Assembly: GCA_919901915.1 (NCBI GenBank)
Contig: CAKKQB010000003.1
Coordinates: 7,530 to 59,867, forward strand
Reading direction: 5' to 3'
DNA length: 52,338 nt
Source of the DNA: Omnitrophica bacterium GWA2_41_15
GTDB lineage: Bacteria > Omnitrophota > Gorgyraeia > Gygaellales > Profunditerraquicolaceae
Below are positions 7,691 through 14,406 of the stretch, in pieces (position 1 is the stretch's first letter; every line of letters begins with the position of its first letter). The translations under genes and the position numbers were made by a program. The notes beneath the pieces are model-generated. The model worked only from the letters and a program-made list of their open reading frames with translations, did not search any database and was not told the origin of the DNA.

Positions 7691-8435
7691 ACTTTTCCCC
7701 CATTGAATCATTGTACAAAGTAAACCGTTGTAGTATCTCTTCTACCGTAAGCCCGTATTTTAATAGGATGTCCTTTGCCGCGTTCACCGCGGGATTTTCT
7801 AAAAGCCCCCTGCAGCCGTAACACTTATTCCCATTATTAACGCACCATGAGTTACAACCTGCCTTAGTAAGCGCCCCTAAACACTCCTGATCTTTTTCAT
7901 ACAGGCAGACATTCTCGTTCATCTTGCACTCCGCGCAAACCGCGTAATTCGGAACAACATAAGGCTTACCCATTAAAACACACTTGATGACATTTACTAC
8001 TTCAGAAAGGTGCACCGGGCAGCCGTTAATAAAATAATCCACATTAACTACTTTATGAACCGGCATCGCGTTAATAGTGTTTACAATGCCTGCCTTTTCA
8101 CCATAAACCCTTTGCTTAGCTGTCTCAAGAGGCGCGCGATTTTTAATTCCATTTACGCCTCCAGTAGTAGCGCAGGCTCCCATGGCAATTAAAATTTTTG
8201 CTTTCTCTCTAATCTTTTTTATGCGCTTGACGTCATTATCAGTTGAGATAGAACCCTCTACAACAGCTACATCATAATCTTCGCTATCCTCGGATATTAC
8301 CTCACGGAATTTAACTATATCTACCAGCTGGGTTAACTCAACAAGCGTCATACCCATATTAGCGAATTGAAGCTGACAGCCTTCACAATCCGTAAAATCA
8401 AAAAAAGCTAATTTTGGCTTAGATTGTTTTTTCAT
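7671..8435 (-). CDS. hydD: [NiFe] hydrogenase small (delta) subunit
   Basis: The small subunit relays electrons from the Ni-Fe site. The proximal cluster motifs are DCEGCQLQ, GACATTGG and NGCPVH. The C-terminal part has further cysteines (CAECKMNENVC, then CNSWCVNNGNKCYGCRG), fitting extra [4Fe-4S] clusters. No twin-arginine signal is present, so it is cytoplasmic as in group 3 enzymes. The ATG at 8435 is chosen because GGAGG lies 11 bases ahead; the upstream TTG at 8453 overlaps that ribosome site. It lies 45 bp after the gamma subunit gene. Confidence 0.93.
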   Translation of the reverse strand: MKKQSKPKLAFFDFTDCEGCQLQFANMGMTLVELTQLVDIVKFREVISEDSEDYDVAVVEGSISTDNDVKRIKKIREKAKILIAMGACATTGGVNGIKNRAPLETAKQRVYGEKAGIVNTINAMPVHKVVNVDYFINGCPVHLSEVVNVIKCVLMGKPYVVPNYAVCAECKMNENVCLYEKDQECLGALTKAGCNSWCVNNGNKCYGCRGLLENPAVNAAKDILLKYGLTVEEILQRFTLYNDSMGEKYDKELK

Positions 8436-8480
8436 CCCAATAAATACCTCCAATTAATCCCGCCTTAAAAATTAATATAC

Positions 8481-9344
8481 CTAACGAGACTCGTGACACT
8501 CTCCTTTAAAATTTTTTAAATCCGCGCAGGTAAACACCGGCCCTGATTGGCAAGCATATATTCCCTCAATCTGACAATGGCCGCATTTTCCTAAGCCGCA
8601 ACGCATCCTTCTTTCCAGAGAAACAATGATTTGATGATCTGGAATTTCTTTTTTTAAAAGCTCCGCTATTACAAATCTATACATTATAGGAGGGCCGACC
8701 ACAACCGCGTATGTCCTGCTGGGATTAATATCTACACCCGGAATCAAGGTCGTAATAAGCCCCACATTACCCTGCCATTCAGGCTCTGCCTTATCTACCG
8801 TACAATTCACATTAACTTCAGCTCTCTTCAACCAATCTTTTATTTCTTCTTTAAATAAAAGCTCTCTGGGCGTTTTACAGCCAACGAGCAAATGAACATT
8901 GCCAAAATCATTCCGGTTATACATAATGTATCTTATTAAAGATCGAAGCGGCACTATCCCTAACCCGCCGGCAACGATGAGTAAATCATAACCAAACATA
9001 TTATCTATGGGAAAACCTTTTCCAAACGGGCCGCGTATACCCAGGACATCTCCTTTTTCCATCTGATGCAATTTATTAGTAAAAATACCAGCATTTCTCA
9101 CCGTAAGGTCAAAAAACCCCTTGTCTGTGGGAGAAGAACAGATAGATATCGGCGCTTCGGCAAAACCAAATATTGAAACCATTACAAATTGACCCGGCTC
9201 ATGCGCAAGATTAATCTTTCCTTCGAGCTCAATACGAAAAAACTTCTCTTTCTCGGTAAGCATATAAGCCTGAATTAACTTTGCCTTCATCGGCTTATAA
9301 GGAGAAGTTTTCATCTTTTCTAAAAGTATCTCCCTATCAATCAT
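8481..9344 (-). CDS. Sulfhydrogenase-type gamma subunit (FAD/NAD(P)-binding)
   Basis: This 287-residue protein belongs to the ferredoxin-NADP reductase/dihydroorotate dehydrogenase electron-transfer family. An N-terminal FAD-binding barrel (EPGQFVMVSIFG, then APISICSSP) is followed by an NAD(P)-binding domain (LLIVAGGLGIVPLRSLI). A C-terminal [2Fe-2S] motif follows (RMRCGLGKCGHCQ, then a fourth Cys before SGPVF). In Pyrococcus this subunit is also called HydG, unrelated to the radical SAM HydG encoded downstream. It links H2 oxidation or production to pyridine nucleotides. It overlaps hydB by four bases (ATGA). Confidence 0.93.
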   Translation of the reverse strand: MIDREILLEKMKTSPYKPMKAKLIQAYMLTEKEKFFRIELEGKINLAHEPGQFVMVSIFGFAEAPISICSSPTDKGFFDLTVRNAGIFTNKLHQMEKGDVLGIRGPFGKGFPIDNMFGYDLLIVAGGLGIVPLRSLIRYIMYNRNDFGNVHLLVGCKTPRELLFKEEIKDWLKRAEVNVNCTVDKAEPEWQGNVGLITTLIPGVDINPSRTYAVVVGPPIMYRFVIAELLKKEIPDHQIIVSLERRMRCGLGKCGHCQIEGIYACQSGPVFTCADLKNFKGECHESR

Positions 9345-10387
9345 TTTGATGCTCCTTCTGCCTCTTCTTTAAGAAGAGCGTTTAAAGTTTCAACAAGTTT
9401 TATCTTGGCCATGCACGACCTGGTGCACCGGCCGCAGCCAGTGCAAAAATACCTGTTAAATTTATCAACTGAATACTTAAATTTTCTATAATACCTGTGC
9501 CGCTGCCTTGCGTCAGAGCCTTTACGAAAATCTTCTCCGCCTGCCACCTTAGCAAAGTCATCCATCTGGCATGAATTCCATATGCGGTATCTCATTCCCT
9601 CGTTAAGAGACAAGTCTACCTCATCTACAGTATCAAAACAGTAACAGGTAGGACATACCGCGGTACAATTACCGCAAGCTAAACAACGTTTACCAACATC
9701 CTTCCAGATAGCTGAATTAAAATGCTTATCAAACGCTTCATAAACCTTAGACAAAGAAGAACTAAATTCTTCTTTAAATACTTTTTTCTTAGCTTCTCTT
9801 ACGCGCTCAAGGCTAATCATATCTTTTTCAGAAGCCTCTTTAATATAATCTAAATTGACAACCAACTTTTCACCCTTCTCTGAATTTATATGCAATATAA
9901 ATTTCTCTCCGATATCAATCATCATCAAATCATAACCGCCGCGGGGAACATGATTGCCCATTGAAGCGCAATTCGCGTGCTCATCGCAATATTGAAGGCA
10001 TTCAACGCCTATAATAGTCATCTTATCTTTTCTATTTAAATAATTCGGGTCTTCCGGGCTCTCTCTAAATATCACGTCCATGCATTGGATACCAGCAATA
10101 TCACAGGTATGCACGGCGAAAAGAATAAATTCTTCAAATTCATTTATCGCCCGAGATGTCTTAAAGGGGTTGATATTAAATTTCAATAATTTTTCTTTTT
10201 GGGGAAAATAATATTTCTTGGGAGGCAAAATGGTAGGAATATAATTTAGGCAAATTTCACTCACATCTTTAATTGGCCTAAAAACAAAAAGGCCCTCTTT
10301 TTTCTTTGGCGCGTAAAACTTTGCTTTTTCCATTAAACGCTTAAACCATAGGTTTAAGTCTTCTTTTTTTATAACCGCGTATTTCAC
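9341..10387 (-). CDS. hydB: Sulfhydrogenase-type beta subunit (iron-sulfur electron transfer)
   Basis: The 348-residue protein has two C-terminal ferredoxin-like cluster motifs, KRCLACGNCTAVCPTCYCFD and FCTGCGRCTRSCMAK. The N-terminal region (FILFAVHTCDIAGIQCMD) resembles HydB of sulfhydrogenase and AsrA of anaerobic sulfite reductase. It passes electrons between the gamma flavoprotein and the small subunit. The start is a GTG at 10387 with GGAGG upstream. AsrA is the alternative name, but the hydrogenase subunits alongside settle it. Confidence 0.92.
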   Translation of the reverse strand: MKYAVIKKEDLNLWFKRLMEKAKFYAPKKKEGLFVFRPIKDVSEICLNYIPTILPPKKYYFPQKEKLLKFNINPFKTSRAINEFEEFILFAVHTCDIAGIQCMDVIFRESPEDPNYLNRKDKMTIIGVECLQYCDEHANCASMGNHVPRGGYDLMMIDIGEKFILHINSEKGEKLVVNLDYIKEASEKDMISLERVREAKKKVFKEEFSSSLSKVYEAFDKHFNSAIWKDVGKRCLACGNCTAVCPTCYCFDTVDEVDLSLNEGMRYRIWNSCQMDDFAKVAGGEDFRKGSDARQRHRYYRKFKYSVDKFNRYFCTGCGRCTRSCMAKIKLVETLNALLKEEAEGASK

Positions 10388-10401
10388 TCTTAACCTCCAT
10401 C

Positions 10402-10644
10402 CTATACAAAATCCAATTTCGTGATTTCTAATTCAGGACCGAAAGGCGTTTTTTTAATTTCTATCTCTAAAGACTCTCGCTTCGTGCCAACTACCTCGTT
10501 TCTAAAATGTTCCCTGAAATGCTCTTCGCTTATACCGCCTAATTCTGAAAGCGAGATATAAATTTTTATTAATTTTTTAGCGGATAACTTTTCTTCTTTT
10601 TCAAGATATCGAAACAAATTCTTTAAAAGATAACTCTCATGCAT
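10402..10644 (-). CDS. HypA-like nickel chaperone lacking the zinc domain
   Basis: HypA delivers nickel to [NiFe] enzymes. This 80-residue protein begins MHES, and the family's Met1-His2-Glu3 nickel site is kept. The LIKIYISLSELGGISEEHF stretch matches the HypA beta strand and helix. After ESLEIEIKKTP, where the two CxxC pairs of the zinc loop should follow, it goes directly to PELEITKLDFV, which resembles the last HypA strand. There is no cysteine in the protein. HypA is usually about 115 residues. It is the first gene of the hydrogenase operon, 14 bp before hydB. An unrelated small protein is possible but the match is good at both ends. Confidence 0.75.
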   Translation of the reverse strand: MHESYLLKNLFRYLEKEEKLSAKKLIKIYISLSELGGISEEHFREHFRNEVVGTKRESLEIEIKKTPFGPELEITKLDFV

Positions 10645-10682
10645 AGCTTAAACCCGAAAAACGCATTAAAATTTTGAATATT

Positions 10683-10710
10683 ATAATACCATATCTCTCT
10701 TGAGAGTCAA
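10683..10710 (-). promoter_or_regulatory. Probable sigma-70 promoter of the hydrogenase operon
   Basis: On the minus strand TTGACT (10710-10705) and TATTAT (10688-10683) are separated by 16 bp, about 40 bp ahead of the hypA-like start. An overlapping TATAAT is also present. Between the boxes lies the short inverted repeat CTCTC-AA-GAGAG (10695-10706), placed where a repressor would block polymerase. Confidence 0.6.
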
Positions 10711-10773
10711 GAAAAATATAAAAAAATCAGAATCCGGAGCAAAATCGGAGAAGAAGAAGACGTAAAGAAGCCT

Positions 10774-10823
10774 GTCTTTTAGGATCAAGAAAGTAATTCT
10801 ATACTTTCCTAATCCTAAAAGAG
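10774..10823. repeat. Long inverted repeat between DUF2934 gene and hydrogenase operon
   Basis: Two 22-base arms (GTCTTTTAGGATCAAGAAAG and on; its partner CTTTCCTAATCCTAAAAG) match at about 19 of 22 positions around a short AT-rich loop. It lies downstream of the DUF2934 gene and upstream of the hydrogenase promoter. It could end the upstream transcript or act as an mRNA 3' stabiliser, but no clear T-run follows. Confidence 0.65.
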
Positions 10824-10860
10824 CAAAAAAATAAGGCCTCGTAAATCCCTAACTTGGCCT

Positions 10861-11052
10861 TTACTTGTATTTTGCGCAAATTTGTTTTTCTGCCTCTAGC
10901 CAAATCGCCAAATCCTGGCCAACAGGCTTTCCTTTCCCCTCCCACACAGAAGAAGCCTTTTCCCTGATCATCTGTTGTATCTTAGCATCATCAACCTTTG
11001 GAAGGCTCCGGCTGGGTGCGGTTGTAGTTTTAGAAATTTTGTCAAATGCCAT
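10861..11052 (-). CDS. DUF2934-like small protein
   Basis: A 63-residue soluble protein with the family pattern IREKASSVWEGKGKPVGQDLAIWLEAEKQI, which matches DUF2934 (residues around WE-GxP-GxDLxxWLxAE). The function of this family is unknown. The ATG at 11052 is preferred because GGGGGG lies seven bases upstream; a GTG at 11061 would overlap that site. It may be cotranscribed with mscL, 32 bp upstream. Confidence 0.75.
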   Translation of the reverse strand: MAFDKISKTTTAPSRSLPKVDDAKIQQMIREKASSVWEGKGKPVGQDLAIWLEAEKQICAKYK

Positions 11053-11084
11053 CTTACTCACCCCCCTTCACTCAATAGATACAA

Positions 11085-11429
11085 TTATTCCTTAACCCGT
11101 TCAGAAGATTCAATAAATTTATCTTCTTCTTTTAAAATAAACTTTATCAATAGAAAAATAACCATACTGACTATAAAAAAATCAAGCATTGAAGCAATCA
11201 CAATCCCTATATTAAAATGCACCTGGCCTAAATTTATAGTTATATGCTGCCACTTGGTACCGCAAAAGAATAGTTCCAGTATGGGCATTACTAAACCTTC
11301 AATAATACTATTTATAAATTTCGCGAAAACCTGCCCAATAAGTATACCGATCGCCACACCCAATATGCTTTGCGATTTAATAAACCTTAGGAAATCATCG
11401 CGCAATTTATTTTTTATTCTTTTATCCAT
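11085..11429 (-). CDS. mscL: MscL-family large-conductance mechanosensitive channel
   Basis: A 114-residue protein with two membrane segments. The first, SILGVAIGILIGQVFAKFINSIIEGLVMPIL, follows the MscL pattern of an N-terminal helix with small residues lining the pore. The second is FNIGIVIASMLDFFIVSMVIFLLIKF. A short charged C-terminal tail follows. MscL opens under membrane tension to release solutes. It is shorter than the usual 130-150 residues because the periplasmic loop and tail are short. GGAG lies nine bases before the ATG. Confidence 0.85.
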   Translation of the reverse strand: MDKRIKNKLRDDFLRFIKSQSILGVAIGILIGQVFAKFINSIIEGLVMPILELFFCGTKWQHITINLGQVHFNIGIVIASMLDFFIVSMVIFLLIKFILKEEDKFIESSERVKE

Positions 11430-11500
11430 CTCTACTTCTCCGCGCCCTTCCTTGCCGTCTCGGAATTATTCCCTTATTTCTCAATATTCGGATATATGAA

Positions 11501-11528
11501 ATTGTATCAAAACTTCCCGCAATGTCAA
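11501..11528 (-). promoter_or_regulatory. Probable sigma-70 promoter for mscL
   Basis: On the minus strand TTGACA (11528-11523) and TACAAT (11506-11501) are 16 bp apart, about 70 bp ahead of the mscL start. It is back-to-back with the tRNA promoter on the other strand. Confidence 0.6.
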
Positions 11529-11550
11529 GCCATTTTCTCGATTAATTAAA

Positions 11551-11579
11551 TTGACAGAATTAAAAAGGTAGTTTATACT
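11551..11579 (+). promoter_or_regulatory. Sigma-70 promoter of tRNA-Leu
   Basis: A consensus TTGACA (11551-11556) and TATACT (11574-11579) are separated by exactly 17 bp, with the tRNA beginning 29 bp past the -10 box. It is one of the clearest promoters in the window. Confidence 0.8.
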
Positions 11580-11607
11580 TAAACTTGAAATTTATATAAA
11601 GAATTTC

Positions 11608-11688
11608 GCGGAAGTGGCGGAATGGCAGACGCGCTAGCTTCAGGAGCTAGTGGGGCAACCCCTGAGGGTTCAACTCCCTCCTTCCGCA
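11608..11688 (+). tRNA. tRNA-Leu (anticodon CAG)
   Basis: A complete cloverleaf: acceptor GCGGAAG/CTTCCGC with discriminator A, anticodon stem CTAGC/GCTAG around TTCAGGA (anticodon CAG), and T arm GAGGG-TTCAACT-CCCTC. The long variable arm (TGGGGCAACCCCTGA) is expected of tRNA-Leu. CCA is not encoded. A strong terminator-like hairpin lies about 290 bp further on. Confidence 0.95.
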
Positions 11689-11780
11689 TTTGTTTTTATT
11701 CTCCCCTTCGGTAAACCCACCATAAATCATTTCTTTAGCACACGATTTGGCACCATTTTTATGAAGTCGTAAAAATTTTT

Positions 11781-11945
11781 GGTCATTCGTGTTTAAGGTT
11801 AAGGAATATCTTTAACTCAGGGTGGGCAAGCCCACCCCTACGCGGAGATTCATAGGGACTACGTAACGACCCGTAGGGGCGAGCTTGCTCGCCCAGATAC
11901 TTATCAAATTGGATCTATATTTATTACCTTAAACACGAATAACCC
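11781..11945. mobile_element. MITE-like element, copy A
   Basis: A 165-bp element with terminal inverted repeats (GGTCATTCGTGTTTAAGGT at the left; its complement at the right). It holds two internal CCCCTAC-tailed hairpins and no coding capacity. It is the reverse complement of 43352-43517 with a single base difference. AAAATTTT flanks both ends, possibly the target preference. Confidence 0.85.
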
Positions 11946-11970
11946 AAAATTTTCTTTAGTTGGGCGACAA

Positions 11971-12008
11971 AAAAAAGCGCCCCATTTATTTTGGGGGCGC
12001 TTTTTTTT
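11971..12008. terminator. Bidirectional rho-independent terminator
   Basis: GCGCCCC (from 11977) pairs with GGGGGCGC (to 12000) around an AT loop. A run of eight T follows on the plus strand and a run of A (T on the minus strand) precedes it. It can end transcripts from the tRNA side and from the other direction. Confidence 0.85.
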
Positions 12009-12515
12009 GTTGTATGCGTATTGGTTTTAGATCCCTCGGCTCCCTTCGGTCGCTCGGGATGACAAGGGGGTGGAAGTATCGGTCGCTCGGGAAAAATGGT
12101 GTCAGAACTCCCTATCCCTAGGAAAAATGGTGTCAGAACTCCCTATCCCTATATCACAAAAAGGGTTATGATTAAATTCCTTTATCACAAAAGTGGTTAC
12201 GATTAAATTCTCTTCGGAATTCCGGGGGAATTCCGGGGACACATTACTTAATTATCCTTTCTTTTTTTGGCAGGGTTTTTGTTTATGCAATATTCTACCG
12301 ATTAATCTTTCAATTGTCTCAATAAATTTAATATCTATCAAGCCAATTTAAAAATGTCCTTTTAGAATTGTGCAATTCACAATGTCGCAAATAAAATTCA
12401 CAAAATAAAATTCTGTTATACGGGCGGTTCACGAACCGCCCCTACGACGAAACGTAAATCATGGGGTTATTTGTATAAATGACATCTGTGGGGGGGCGGC
12501 CTAACACCGTTTATT
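12009..12515. repeat. Gene-free repeat-rich stretch
   Basis: About 500 bp with no supported gene. It contains a 31-bp tandem duplication (12090-12151, core GGTGTCAGAACTCCCTATCC) and then two copies of a roughly 30-bp unit (TATCACAAAA...GGTTA.GATTAAATTC, 12152-12213). An AATTCCGGGGGAATTCCGGGG hairpin near 12220 leads into a GGGGACACATTAC motif resembling REP edges, and the hairpin GGGCGGTTCACGAACCGCCC with a CTAC tail follows at 12422-12445. The TGGTGTCAG motif recurs near 28523. Confidence 0.7.
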
Positions 12516-13838
12516 TTAAAATAAGCTAACAAACCGTTCCTTAAACTCATAAATACGCCGGTCAAATATAATGTCGCTGTGGGCCACTGGACGCTTGAGT
12601 ATTATACCATCAAAACAAGTGCACCTGCTAAGCGCGACATATAATTGTCCATGAGTAAATGCGCCGTGCCCAAGGTCAATTATTACCTTGTCAAACGTCT
12701 GCCCCTGACTTTTATGAATGGTTATAGCCCAGGCCAGTTTTATGGGATATTGCGCGAAGCTACCCACAACCGTGTCTTCTATCTTATCTTCAGGCTCATT
12801 GTAACTATACTCAATCTTCTGCCACTTAACAACAGGAACGTCAAACATACATCCGTTAATATCCACGACTATCGAATCTTTCGATAAAGCGACGACTTTT
12901 GCAAGCGTACCGTTAACCCATTGTTTACCAGGATCGTTTTTTATCAATATTACCTGCGCGCCTTTTTTAAGTTTCAAGGATGCGTCGGTAGGATATGCCG
13001 ATTCTTCGAACTTCCCTGTTGCCGTGGCCTCATACGTAACCTCTTTACCAGGAAGCCTTGATAAGCGGTCCTGATTTATTGTGTTTGCCAGGCTATTAGT
13101 TGTTGTCAGGATCACCGTCGAATCTTTTTTAGAAACCGTTATATCTTTTTGGACCATCTTGTTTAATGCATCCAGGTCCTCTTTAGTATGCTCTTTACTC
13201 CTAACCCTGTTTAAAAGGCCCATGAACGAACTATCTTTTTGTCTATATACAATCGACAACTCAATGGGCCTGATATTACAATCATTAAACACTTTAGCGC
13301 TAAAAAAATAAGGGCTTGAATATCGCTCTTCCAGTAACTCCTTTGCTTCATTTTCAACTACAGGGGATAGCTGAAAAAGATCTCCAAAAAATACCATTTG
13401 GGCCCCGCCAAACGGCGTCTTCATCCTATCGCGGTTAAGACGTAACGCATAATCGATCCCATCCATAAGGTCTGACCGAACCATCGATACCTCGTCTATT
13501 ATTACCATGTCGAGATTCTCGATCAGGCTCTTGTCTCTAAGGCGCTTTATGGCATCCTTTTGAATGATCTTTGGAGGTAACCTAAAGAAGGAATGGATAG
13601 TCTGGCCGCCTACATTGATGGCCGCGACACCTGTCGGGGCTAACACGATTATCTTTTTACCCGTATTGGCCTTAAAATATTTTAAAAGAGTCGATTTGCC
13701 GGTACCAGCCTTACCTGTAATAAAAAGACATTCCTTGGTATGCTCCATCAGATCAAATGCTGACTTAAATTCATCATTTATATCAAGATGTGCCGGAAGA
13801 TAATCCTTTGTTATTGTTTGATCGGCATAAAATTTCAT
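12516..13838 (-). CDS. Pif1-like superfamily 1B DNA helicase
   Basis: The 440-residue protein has the helicase motifs in order: Walker A GKAGTGKST (about 42-50), motif Ia APTGVAAINVGGQTIHSFF, Walker B IDEVSM, motif III GDLFQLSPV, IELSIVYRQ, and the C-terminal AITIHKSQGQTFDKVIIDL with VALSRC. These are the Pif1/RecD-like set for 5'-to-3' unwinding of DNA. It lacks large N-terminal additions, so it is a minimal form. It stands alone between repeat-rich gaps with no obvious partner. Confidence 0.88.
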   Translation of the reverse strand: MKFYADQTITKDYLPAHLDINDEFKSAFDLMEHTKECLFITGKAGTGKSTLLKYFKANTGKKIIVLAPTGVAAINVGGQTIHSFFRLPPKIIQKDAIKRLRDKSLIENLDMVIIDEVSMVRSDLMDGIDYALRLNRDRMKTPFGGAQMVFFGDLFQLSPVVENEAKELLEERYSSPYFFSAKVFNDCNIRPIELSIVYRQKDSSFMGLLNRVRSKEHTKEDLDALNKMVQKDITVSKKDSTVILTTTNSLANTINQDRLSRLPGKEVTYEATATGKFEESAYPTDASLKLKKGAQVILIKNDPGKQWVNGTLAKVVALSKDSIVVDINGCMFDVPVVKWQKIEYSYNEPEDKIEDTVVGSFAQYPIKLAWAITIHKSQGQTFDKVIIDLGHGAFTHGQLYVALSRCTCFDGIILKRPVAHSDIIFDRRIYEFKERFVSLF

Positions 13839-13869
13839 AGCATTTCTTTATTTTTGATATTCCTTAATA

Positions 13870-13984
13870 TTCTTCAAGATTTCTCCCTTCGGTCGAAATG
13901 ACAGGTCTGTCGGAATGACGGGTTGATCGAAATGACAGGTTGAGGTGTTAAGCTCTGTCATTTCGAGGAGCGAAGCGACGAGAA
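13870..13984. repeat. Dispersed repeat reaching into the vanZ-like gene
   Basis: Sequence of the type GGTCGAAATGACAGG occurs several times, and the stretch TCATTTCGAGGAGCGAAGCG is a common dispersed repeat edge. Its right end supplies the last codons of the VanZ-like protein (tail RRFAPRNDRA). Confidence 0.7.
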
Positions 13985-14367
13985 ATCTTTACCACCTTAG
14001 ATTTCTTCTGATTTACCGCGAAGATCTTAAAGACAATACAAAAACCAAGAATACCAATAGCATCAATTAAGACATCTCGAATAGCGGCTGATCTGCCCGG
14101 AACGAACGACTGATGAAATTCATCGGCTATAGCATAGAAAAACGATGAGGTAGCCGGATAAATAAAAAGTCGAAAAATACCCATATTAAATGAACCCTTG
14201 AATGCCCTATATAAAAAGAAGGTAAGAATGAAATATTCAACGGTGTGAGCTATTTTCCTTAAAATGAAATCCTGTTTGAGACTTGTCTTTAAATCCGGAA
14301 TGCTTGAAAGGTAAAAAATAAAACCCGCCCAAATTATAACTGGAAACCATAATTTAAAAATCTTCAC
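13948..14367 (-). CDS. VanZ-family membrane protein
   Basis: A 139-residue protein with about four membrane segments and the VanZ signature: an early FYLSSIPDL, RKIAHTVEYFILTFFLYRA, and ADEFHQSFVPGRSAAIRDVLIDAIGILGF. VanZ relatives are linked to teicoplanin resistance or phosphotransbutyrylase-like annotations, but the general role is not known. The start is a GTG at 14367 with GGAGGGG upstream. The basic C-terminal tail is repeat-derived. Confidence 0.88.
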   Translation of the reverse strand: MKIFKLWFPVIIWAGFIFYLSSIPDLKTSLKQDFILRKIAHTVEYFILTFFLYRAFKGSFNMGIFRLFIYPATSSFFYAIADEFHQSFVPGRSAAIRDVLIDAIGILGFCIVFKIFAVNQKKSKVVKISRRFAPRNDRA

Positions 14368-14406
14368 TTCGCCCCTCCTGTCAATAAGGATTCCGCGTAA
14401 ATTTAT

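Noticed and set aside
2998-10644. [FeFe] hydrogenase encoded here
   Set aside because: No H-cluster motifs are present; the catalytic subunit has the two CxxC motifs of a [NiFe] enzyme.
10975-11499. Plus-strand frame of 174 codons opposite the DUF2934 and mscL genes
   Set aside because: Both genes on the other strand have family matches and ribosome sites; the plus frame matches nothing.
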